Positions 55,219 to 64,000 of a stretch of DNA of 64,000 nucleotides are shown here, in pieces. Where the stretch lies: NCBI RefSeq assembly GCF_000003815.2, contig NC_049992.1, forward strand, positions 5,577,839 to 5,641,838, written 5' to 3'. The position numbers were made by a program, and so were the translations under genes. The stretch is from Branchiostoma floridae. Taxonomy: Eukaryota > Chordata > Leptocardii > Amphioxiformes > Branchiostomatidae. The notes under the pieces are model-generated. The model saw only the letters and a program-made list of their open reading frames with translations. It had not been told where the DNA came from and ran no database searches. Within the stretch, counting starts at the first letter, position 1; every line of letters starts with the position of its first letter.

Positions 55219-57236
55219 TCAGTGAGCTGCGGCGATGATCCCGACGTCCTGGCAGCGGCCCACCAGCGTCTGGCCCCGCACGCGTCGGCAGGTCAGGCCC
55301 TGGTGGCACGGGCAGAAGGACGTCTGCCGCTCGGTATCCATCAGCGGGAAGGGCGGGGCGTTCACCGGGCACACCTCGCCGACTTCCCGCAGAGGCTTGC
55401 AGACCCGCACCGGCATCCTGATGTTCCACTGGGCGCAGCAGGACACGTCTTCACCCTCGGCACTGATGCAGTCGGCATCCGAGGAACAAAACTAGATAAT
55501 AACAACAGGAACAATGCTTAGTTTATCTGGCAAAGATGCCTGTGTATAGCAAGTAGCATTAACCACGTACACGGTTGAGGAAATTGTTGAAGTATCATCT
55601 TCTCAACCTCGACACTGATGCAGTCGGCATTCGAGGAACAAAGCTAAACCAGAAAACAACAAGAAATGCTTAGTTTTTCTGGCAATTAATACTGACGACG
55701 GTTGAAATGTTCAAGGATCATCTCCTGAACATCACTACTAAATGTAGTCACTCAGCATCCACGGAAGAAATCTAAACAACCGCAATTAACAATAACAACA
55801 ACAACAACAATGCTTTGTTTATCTGACAAGTAACAATGACGACGGTGGAGTGAAATGTTCAAAGATCATATCCTCAACATCACTACTGATGTAGTAATTC
55901 AGCATCCGAGGAACAAAACTACACAACAACATCAAGACCATAGCACATCAATGTAAAAAGATTTTTAAAAAACAACGGAATTTCACTTCTTTCAGGAAAA
56001 CAGTTCTTTCCTACGGATTCAATTGTCTTCTGCCATGCGTATGAGTCTGGATTCTCTGTTAAAAAATCACTAAACAACATCGGCCATGCATTAACTCATC
56101 ATCACCATCACTCTATGTCAGTGCGTAACACTGAGGCCGTCTTCCACTTTTTTTGTTCGTTGCCGACGCGTCAGATTTTTTTATGTGGTGTGGCCAATAT
56201 TCTGTATTCAAAACTCTAAAAGAAGACGATGCTGTACACAATTGGGAAACACATGCATTTTCTTAGAAAAGGGAACGTCCGGACCCTGCCGGGCAGATTA
56301 TGTGTTGTTCCTTTGCATTTCGGGCGGTTGATCCTTTGCATTTCGGGCGTGACCCCTACCTTGCCCCATGGGACACCTTGCGACTCGCAGAGTATTTTGG
56401 GGGCACTGCCGGACACTGAGTTGAATTTTCAAGTTGGACTTAAAATGAACCCGGGACCCAGTAACAAATAGACGCCGTGATCATGACCTACCCGTGGGGA
56501 ACACCGACGGGTATCTTCCGGTGTCCGACAGTCCTCCTGGACTAATCTGTGACTCGGGGCTACATCCCTGACGGGCGCTGGTGGGACCTTTGCCGTACCC
56601 AAATAATTATGAGAACTTCGCTTCGTTCTAGAAATGTTTCTGTAGGGGCGTAAATCTTTTGCTCTAATCTTATCTGATATGATACAACACAACTAAGACT
56701 AGTGGATAAGTTTTGCAAATGATAATACTTTTCAGCCAGTATTCACTGTTTTTCAATTGTGACGGAGAATGAGTTGCTTTTCGCCAAAACCTAGTCACCC
56801 AAAATAAGTAAGATTTAGTGCATGGCCCCATAAAGCGGTACGGAAGCTTTCTACAACTTTCTACAACTCCGAGCATTAACGCTCAATATCCAAGACCTAA
56901 TCAACTCCAACCCACAAGATTGGGGATTAAAACGCCCAACGTTTTAAAATTTAACAACAACCAGAACCATATGCACTTGAAATAATTTGAACAGAAACCT
57001 TTGATGTTTCCTCATACAATCTAGAAACAGATACAAACGAAAAAAGCTCAAGTTATGACAACATACTTACATGCCTAACTCCTACGCAGTTGTCGACAGC
57101 GTCATTGTCTAAACATCTGACAAACTGGATTGAATAAAAAAATGAAAGAACCTACCCCTGTGATGGGCATATAGCCCTGGGCTGGGATGACAGAGATGGC
57201 CAAAACCATCACAAGAACGGTCAGCATGGACGCCAT
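55219..57236 (-). CDS. Prokineticin-like secreted cysteine-rich peptide, 3 exons
   Basis: Minus-strand exons are 57236-57156, 57124-57071 and 55491-55219: 135 residues plus stop, all phase 0. Exon 1 is a signal peptide (MASMLTVLVMVLAISVIPAQ) followed by GYMPITG, close to the AVITG that starts mature prokineticins. Exon 3 has ten cysteines in the family order: FCSSDADC, VSCCAQW, RVCKPL, GEVC, SFCPC, LTC and GRC. Exon 2 (FVRCLDNDAVDNCVGVRH) adds a further Cys pair. Because exons 1 and 3 share phase, skipping exon 2 yields a canonical 10-Cys, 117-residue form. Prokineticins act on two GPCRs in vertebrates; receptor and role here are unknown. Colipase or a Dickkopf C-terminal domain has a similar fold but fits less well. 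Confidence 0.8.
55448..55935 (-). repeat. Tandem copies of the exon 3 acceptor and first codons
   Basis: Four units start at the real exon 3 edge (55448-55533) and continue at 55597-55685, 55719-55829 and 55866-55935, spaced 120-150 bp. On the gene's strand each has an acceptor-like ...tag before a tttgttcctcg-type start. The unit at 55597 keeps frame and both cysteines (LCSSNADCISVE). The unit at 55719 has lost the cysteines and has a stop. The unit at 55866 keeps the first Cys, then stops. An AAC run lies at 55791-55809. Confidence 0.8.
56270..56420 (+). repeat. Dispersed repeat in prokineticin-like intron 2
   Basis: Contains ctgccgggcagatt, a duplicated tcctttgcatttcgggcg and gtgacccctacctt, the last two shared with 51580-51630. 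Confidence 0.55.
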
Positions 57237-58280
57237 GTTTTCTTCGGGATGTATCTCTCTGGTGTGTGCTACTTTTTGCTTGGCGTTTGAGGCCTTTTAT
57301 TCTTTTTACTTCAGTTTCTTTTTACCTCGATTGACGTAGTTTCTAACACTGTGTGAAGACGTTATGACATGTGCGCATGACACGTGTACATGCGTGCGTG
57401 TACACGTTTCTCTTCTCTTATAACGAAAACCACTTGAGATGGTGATTCAACAACAGCAACTTTTATAACTAGCAGCTGCTACCAGGCTGTTTCTGTTGAG
57501 GTCTCAGAAGTATCGCGGATATTTCATAGACGTTTATTTCAAACATTAACCATAATATCAATAAAGGCGTTAAGATATAAGTAAGATAGCCAATTAATAG
57601 GCTTTCAAACTTAAGGTTAAGTGAAGAAAGTTTTTACAACTCGCTTTCCACAGATTGAATGAACTGTCGGAAAGGGTAAGATACTAGTAAATCCTAAGAT
57701 AATACTAGAAAGTTTTTATTATTAGTTTTCGCCCATGTTATGTTATCTACCATGATCAAAACGAAAACATTCAACTTCAAGTACTGCGGTTTCCATTTCT
57801 GTAATGAAGAATATGCAACAAGTTTCACAAACTTTGCAAAACTTTCTACAAGGACAAACTTTTTCAGCTATACTCATTAAAAACAATCGAACATGATGTG
57901 CAAACACGTCTACGTATGAAAGAACATGTGCGTCAAAATGATGTCTGAACAATGTCTTGTTTACGAAGACGAAGTGTTTTTCCAGCTACTTGTTATGTCT
58001 GGCGAAAAACTCGAGGCTTTATGCGCGTCATTCCTTGTTATGTTATTGCTAGAAAACACTCTGATGGTAGATTTACGTTTGTCATTCATACAAAAGTGTC
58101 AAATTTGTTATGACGTTTGATTTTCTTTCAAATCAGCGTTTGGAGCCTCGTGTTTTAAAAGTACATCACAAAGTGAGTGAGTTCATCTAGGGTGAGCCAA
58201 CAACTTTTCTAAAGTTTTCGGGAGATATGTGGTATTAAAGCGCCCCCTCCATTCCCATAGTTCCACTTACTCACACGTAT
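57237..58280. other. Upstream of the prokineticin-like gene, no exon seen
   Basis: Presumed promoter side on the minus strand. It holds ttttattctttt-type AT tracts. No other gene recognised. Confidence 0.4.
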
Positions 58281-58350
58281 GGACGCACACACGCACATTC
58301 ACACACACACGCACGCATGCACGCTTACACAAACGCACCTACAAACACCC

Positions 58351-58400
<50 letters not shown>

Positions 58401-58528
58401 ACACACACACACACACAAGTAAACACTCACATGCACACAGACACACCCACACGCACACACACACGCACATACACAAAGACACACACACACACACACACAA
58501 GCACACACTCAAGCACAAACACACGGTT
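58281..58528. repeat. (CA)n microsatellite, about 250 bp
   Basis: Long CA array with G, T and AAG interruptions. It opens frames on both strands, none of which are genes. Confidence 0.95.
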
Positions 58529-58917
58529 TACACACAAATTCCAATAAAAGTCTCCGTATAACGTTCTGTTAATGCCTACTGTTTCCTTCAAAGATGAAAA
58601 CTACGATTAACACTATCGAAGAACATAATGAATATCTATTGATTGCAGGCAAGACTACAGCCACGCAACAGTGCACCCAGTGTTGCGTCTGCTTCAGATC
58701 TATACAAGTACATTAGGATCCATATTTCCCGGTGAACGAATGGCTACTAGCACAAGACAAGGACGCCGATACACTTGACTCTCCTGTCGGGTCGATAGAG
58801 TGATGGATTGAACGACTCAGAGATGAAGAAAGCGATGATTGGGAGGTAGACTACGCTGATGTGTAGCAGGGTGTACAATGAGACATTATTGACAGCGCAC
58901 TGGCAAGTGTTCAGTTC

Positions 58918-59245
58918 AGCTAAGGGCACAACCCGCCGTACTTGCAATTTGTCCGTACGTTTTTTTTGAGAGGCCACGTCAGCCACGTATTTCTGAAAAC
59001 GTACAGGGCAAGCGCGTCGCCAGTACTGGCACGTACGGGGGGGGAATCCGCAGCCCGATGGCCCGATGAAGTTTTGCCTGCACGTAAAGTTCTACGGCGT
59101 GTCTGCGTGCTCCAAAATCCGTCGGATTCCCTACGAGTTCGTACGGAGGCAGTACTTACCACTTACGGATCCCTAAAGATTCCCCACGTTTTGGCACGTA
59201 GATTGCACGTATTTGCACGTGCGGCGGGTAGTGCCCTTAGCTTTA
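58918..59245. mobile_element. Hairpin MITE with agctaagggcac ends
   Basis: The ends agctaagggcacaacccgcc and ggcgggtagtgcccttagct are inverted. The arms continue with ttgcaatttgtccgtacg-like sequence against cacgtagattgcacgt. The 328-bp interior is rich in cgtac and cacgt. The ORF across it is not a gene. The target duplication is unclear. Confidence 0.8.
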
Positions 59246-59764
59246 GGGAAGTGGGGGTTAATAAAGGACAATTGGGTCCTGCATGGGGGTTTCGTAAACC
59301 AGAGTTTGAAGCGGCTTTACCTCTTTTCGGGCTTATATAATACTTAATAAATGATTTTCATGAACTATGAAAAAAAATCAATATCTTTAATGTTTTATCA
59401 TGCTGTCCATGTCAACTCCATCTGTATTGTCATTGTCGTTGCTAACAGGGCTAGCCCTTTGAAATCGTGGTTTCTGGTAAAAATAATGTTGTGAGACAAT
59501 GAATAGGCAGACTAGACCTGATCATGATAACTGCAAAAATGTACTGACGAATCGGTCATGCAATTAACAGGATTCTACCGTATCAGAATTTGGTGGCCCA
59601 CAATATGCATAGCAGTGGTTCTGTCAACATGGTCATTCTATGATTCTTATGGCCACAAATTTGCATTCAAAGCAAAAAAGGAAAAGCGCCACCTGACGAG
59701 TTGTTGCTGATGTTCATGTGATAAGGTCAGGTTGATTTGATTATAATGGACTGCATCCCCAGGG

Positions 59765-59935
59765 AATCTAAAAACTGATGCGAGCGTGCGAATAAAACAG
59801 TTTGGCCAAATAATATGCATTAATTTATGAAATTAAAGCGGCCAGAAAGGTTGAACAAATGAACAAACACACAAAGTATGGAATGCCAAACAAGAAATTT
59901 TTATTAGTTTTTTCATCTTCTGTGACATTGGCATA
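59765..59935 (+). repeat. Dispersed repeat, copy 1
   Basis: Shares aaaactgatgcgagcgtgcg, gtttggcca, gttgaacaaatga, aacacac and gaatgccaaac with 60330-60490. Confidence 0.6.
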
Positions 59936-60329
59936 GCCGTTGGCATTCCAAAACATAAGTATATGTTTTCCAAAATTCCAATATATATTTTTTACGCCTG
60001 AACCATATATTTCCTTTCAAATGCTTTGAATGACTTACAAAAAAAGACGATGCCGATGTAATCCGTATAATTAAATTTACATGGGTAAGGGCAATGTAAT
60101 CAGGGGTGTTAAAAAGGAATCTAGGTTCGAATAGTGGATTGAGCCCTTTGAAAAGGCAATTTACACCTATTTTCTCACAATACTCGGGAAAAATGAGTAG
60201 CCTAAGTACCATCCTTTTTTTCTACCGAGGCTCCTTGCACTCGCTGCCTTACGTTCATACACAGTTTGTACGTAACGTTAGGCCATGTTTATTTGGTTAT
60301 ATGTATGAAAACCTGTGGGAAGTAAAAAA

Positions 60330-60490
60330 AAAAAACTGATGCTAGCGTGCTAATTAAAATGTTTGGCCAAAAAAAGGTACCTTCATTATAAAAAAAATAA
60401 CTGGCAAGGAAGTTTGAACAAATGACTGAACACACAGAATGCGGTATGCCGAACAATAGATTCTTTATTTTTGCTCTTTTTCGTGTAATT
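60330..60490 (+). repeat. Dispersed repeat, copy 2
   Basis: Same word order as 59765-59935, about 560 bp downstream. The two may be a local duplication. Confidence 0.6.
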
Positions 60491-60884
60491 TGACCTCGGA
60501 ATATTCTATTTCTCGGAAAATTCGTTTCCGATATTTGTCTTTGCAACAATCCACGGCATAGATTTGCTAATTGTGAAGATGCTTTGTACGATTTACAGTA
60601 TGGTTAAAAAGTTTTATTTTATTTTAGGAAACATCCGCGCGCGGACGTCATCCATATAATCAGATCAACAGTTCCTAATTGTGCCAAACTGGGGTCGAGT
60701 CAAGGGTGGTTTAACCCTTATGCGACACAAGCAAGAGTGGGTAGGCCTTTCTTGATCACATGGCTGACGGCTGCTTGGAATATGATAAGTGAGCAGATCT
60801 CTGGCATGTCTGTCCCTCTATATTAATCTCCAAGCAAAATAACGGTATAGGCAAGAATAATATAAATTAGGTTTTTGGACTTGC

Positions 60885-61125
60885 GTTTGCATTTCTCTTC
60901 TATTAAAAGATACATACTTTAGAAAATGCCGCAAAACACGTAAAATACTGAGCTTGGAATTTTAATTTTTGTAAGGACAAGAACAATAAATCTGTCGTTT
61001 TTGCATTTTGTACCTCGCATTTTATGATCTGTGTTTGCCCTTTTCTTCTAATTAAAGATACATAGAAATGCCACCAAACACGCGTAAAATACTGAGCTTG
61101 TAGTTTTGAGCTTGTAGTTTCAAAC
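60885..61125. repeat. Local tandem duplication, about 150-bp unit
   Basis: Two units share ttcttctattaaaagatacat / ttcttctaattaaagatacat and acacg(cg)taaaatactgagc. No coding content. Confidence 0.65.
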
Positions 61126-61129
61126 CTTT

Positions 61130-62350
61130 TAATATAGAGGCGGAGTTGACAGTGACAAAAAGACTGCGTAAAAGTTGTATCTGTTGTTAGACACGGGAAT
61201 CTGATGTACCAGTATATCGTATCGAAAATCTGGGTTGATTTTCCAATTAAATCAATCGCCCAGTGTATCATCAGATAAGGAGCATGTTTAATGTATGCCA
61301 TGGCTCAATTACATTGATTTACATTTTCTTGTCAATAAAAACATCTCCAAATGATGGAAAAGAAAACGCAATACACATGACAAATGCAAGGTGCTAACAA
61401 ACATAACGGCAGTGATATATATCATGAATCGTGAATTTTTATGGAATCATTGTTAACATCCTCGTACGAAAATTAATGTTAATACATCACTAGTTATGAC
61501 CGTATGGTCAACTGTTAAAGGAAGACATGCGCTAAAATAAGGAAAAACGAAACTAGGTCACATTGTTGTCGTTTTCAATTTCAGCACGTATTAATCTACT
61601 GGCGTTTTAGTCCAGTGGGAGAAAAGAAACATTCGACAAAAATCAAGAAATTGAATTAATAGCTGAAAACTGTCACCTCTTGACCTAAGATGTCGTCTCC
61701 CTGTACTGCAAGAGGAAATGGAGAAGACAATTCAATATTAGATTATTTCGTGACGAACGGATCTTTGAACCCAAAACATCTGTAAATCTAAACACTAAAG
61801 AATTTCAGAAGCTTCTAATCTTAGTTTACTACTGTTTATTTTATTTGACAGCACAATGGATTGCTTTGGCAGTTCGCAAAGAGTCTAACGAATTTACTGG
61901 GTTGATATAGATTTTCTTTCTTTGATTTCCATGATTGCATCGCCATATGTTGATCATCGTATTACGCTTGTCTATACGTTTGTTCTCTGTAATAACTAGG
62001 TCTAAAGATAATCGTTAAAACGTCCAGAAAGCACCCACATCATCAGAGACAGATGGTGATACAGAGACATGAGTTGACACATGGGCCTTTGTCGTGCGGG
62101 GCGCAGGAAGATATTTTCCACAGCAAATCCTCTACTTTGCAGGCCATTGATTTTTTCAATGATCTTCTACCTACAAATGAACAATCACCCAAGTTCCATA
62201 CATTTGTAACACATTGGAAGGTGATTGGCCAGACGCCAAGTCGAAACAATCAGCAGCCTCAACTGCAGGTTCGTGGATGTAGGGTTTGGACAACATGGTT
62301 GTCTTGCAGATACCGATCGCTAGGGTGTGTTGTCTACAGTGAATAACGAA
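61130..62350. other. Intergenic, no gene seen
   Basis: Short ORFs (for example at 62053) show no domain, splice context or repeat logic I recognise. Confidence 0.45.
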
Positions 62351-62357
62351 AAAAATG

Positions 62358-62500
62358 GCACTGTGTGTTGCAATCGGTAAGGTGTTTGGCTCGAACCACA
62401 GGGACGGGGTTCAAAAACGCTGATATGCTCCGAAATTTTGCCCTTTGGAAAGACACTTTCCACGACTTTCCTCATTTCACTCAGGTGTCTGGAGTCTGGT
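62358..62500 (+). repeat. tRNA-derived SINE, copy 3 (diverged)
   Basis: Head ttgcaatcggtaaggtgttt and gggacggggttcaaaaacgc (B-box area), body gccctttggaaagacacttt, then catttcactcaggtg. Same block order as copies 1 and 2 but more eroded. Confidence 0.65.
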
Positions 62501-63640
62501 AGAGACTAGCACCCAATAACGATAACAGAAAAGTTTCATAGCCACAATGTCGACTGTCCGTCAGCCATCAATAGACGTGCAGGTGTAAATGCACAACTAG
62601 AAAAAATCTTTATCACAGCACATCAAAGGAAGTAGTGCCATATTATCTACATACCTATACATTGTATGTAATCATTGTCCCAAGTCACTTGGGTATTCAT
62701 TGTCATACGGAAATAATAGGAGTGGGCTTTGATGCTTGTGAACGGAACGTTATTATGAACGTTATTATTATTATTTGCCCAATTATTATGATTTGTCCAA
62801 TTTTGGGTCAAGAGGACGTAGACTGAAAATACGATATACCAACCAGTATTACTTGATCAATAAAATACGACAAAGAAAAGAACAACTGCCTAAGTAAACA
62901 CAATTTGCCGTCCATGACCTTATTTGTGATGTTGATTTAATAAAACAAAGATGAATATCCTGATCAATGCACTCTAACAAAGTATCGAGTAATGTGAAAT
63001 AACAGTTACTCCCCTTCCAGAAGTTTGGAACCAGATATAAACTGACTTCACAAAAAGGAATAATGAATAAAATGAATTACTGAAACAGCCGTAGTCTACC
63101 AATGTGTCTTTCTGGGTTAAACGTATTTCATTTTGGCTCTGAAAATCAGTACAATGCATCCTATTGAGTTTGTATCAGGTATTTATTAACCACGAAATTT
63201 CGTAGTCCTGATTCAATCCCAGATAAAATGCCCCTACTGTTCGTCTCTAATCACATAAGATACACGAAAAGAGTGATGACAGAGGCTAAATGAAATCTAG
63301 CAAAATGCCGTTTATTCTGCCGAAACCTCATGTTAAATTGAGCACACCTAGTTAGTGCCCTCGCAAATGGGTGAAGAAATATCCACATGGGAGGGTAAAA
63401 ATAATATATCTCCTTTAAACCAGGTCATCTTCCTTGTCGATAAAGTGACCTACTCTACTTACGAGTTAGTCCAATCCATTCCCAGTTGAGATATTATCAA
63501 AAGCTCTTTAAGTCAAGCCAAAGTTTACCGCTTTGAAAGGCCCGGTGGGACATTTGGAATTAATGCTGATAAAAAGTAGGGCGATGGGAAACCCGGTTAT
63601 AAGGTAAAGACATATTGTAGTAACCAGCGGTAAAGCTCTG
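62501..63640. other. Intergenic, no gene seen
   Basis: AT-rich with a small TTATTA run at 62761-62774. Nothing coding. Confidence 0.45.
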
Positions 63641-63910
63641 TACTTCGATTTCAGGCCACTTGGGTTTTAATGCAATAAGCTCTTTCGCAGATTTCACTAC
63701 GCATGTGTGGGTGACATGAATTGTGGGTACAAGGTCAAAGGTGAAGGCCACTGACTTCCCACCATTTTGCAGGCGCCATTACGTACCGGGCATTCGAACG
63801 CATATGAAAACAATAGTCGAGAACAGTCTGTTTACTTCTCAGGGGCCCTCACCTTTGACATATTACCTACAATTCGTGTCGCCCGCACTACGAGAGAGCT
63901 CATTACTGGT
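63641..63910. repeat. Inverted repeat near the window end
   Basis: The left arm 63671-63755 (acatgaattgtgggtacaag, gtcaaaggtgaaggcca) is mirrored by 63838-63905 (ggccctcacctttgacatat, cctacaattcgtgtcgcc). The outer parts may reach the window end. Confidence 0.7.
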
Positions 63911-64000
63911 GATGCATATAAAAGTGAGTTGGTTCCCAACATTAAGACCCGCAAAGACTTTGTACAGTGAGTTGTTGCCATGTGTTGGAATAACAGCATA

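Noticed and set aside
58229-58561. His/Thr-rich and Cys/Val-rich open frames
   Set aside because: Products of the (CA)n array. No stop occurs because the repeat contains none.
58942-59340. 132-residue ORF
   Set aside because: It lies within the inverted arms of a hairpin MITE. Both strands are open because of the palindrome.

Overview
This window looks like nuclear genomic DNA of a cephalochordate (amphioxus, Branchiostoma-like). The genes are split into short exons with GT-AG introns. Their protein families are chordate-type: a 5-HT6-like receptor, an ST8Sia-like sialyltransferase, sepiapterin reductase, a TCAF/M60 protein and a prokineticin-like peptide. The intergenic DNA is crowded with small fold-back elements, tRNA-derived SINEs and truncated non-LTR tails. 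The species assignment is inferred from this style of sequence, not tested.

Layout. 1-1750: repeat fragments and a fold-back element. 1755-3269: last two exons of a 5-HT6-like GPCR (+). 3270-16300: no convincing host exon, but many transposon remains, including an internally deleted mariner nested inside another inverted-repeat element, a 309-bp hairpin with a 9-bp target duplication, a decayed LINE 3' end and a SINE. 16325-21893: complete seven-exon sialyltransferase (+). 23819-27083: complete four-exon sepiapterin reductase (-). 28674-30205: unrecognised acidic 131-aa protein (+). 31547-39752: ten-exon secreted CBM9-like protein (-), with an intronless six-bladed NHL propeller gene (37266-38192, +) nested in its second intron. 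40844-42640: two-exon double-hotdog thioesterase-like protein (+), followed by a tandem array of partial duplicates. 47782-52025: five-exon TCAF-like protein with an M60 HELGH metallopeptidase site (+), interrupted by a 100-N gap in intron 2. 55219-57236: three-exon prokineticin-like secreted peptide (-), with tandem copies of its last exon's splice-acceptor region upstream. 57240-64000: repeats only.

I rebuilt every multi-exon model by hand from GT-AG sites (one GC-AG) and checked that the summed coding length is a multiple of three. The genes do not form an obvious pathway. Sepiapterin reductase makes the BH4 cofactor used in serotonin synthesis, and a serotonin-type receptor lies about 20 kb away, but I read this as chance.

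I did not find a clear undescribed multi-gene system. The strongest leads are the multiplied 5' end of the prokineticin-like exon 3 with an optional cysteine-bearing exon 2, the 708-bp internal repeat in the TCAF-like gene, the staggered duplication behind the thioesterase gene, and a 23-nt microexon with a GC donor.
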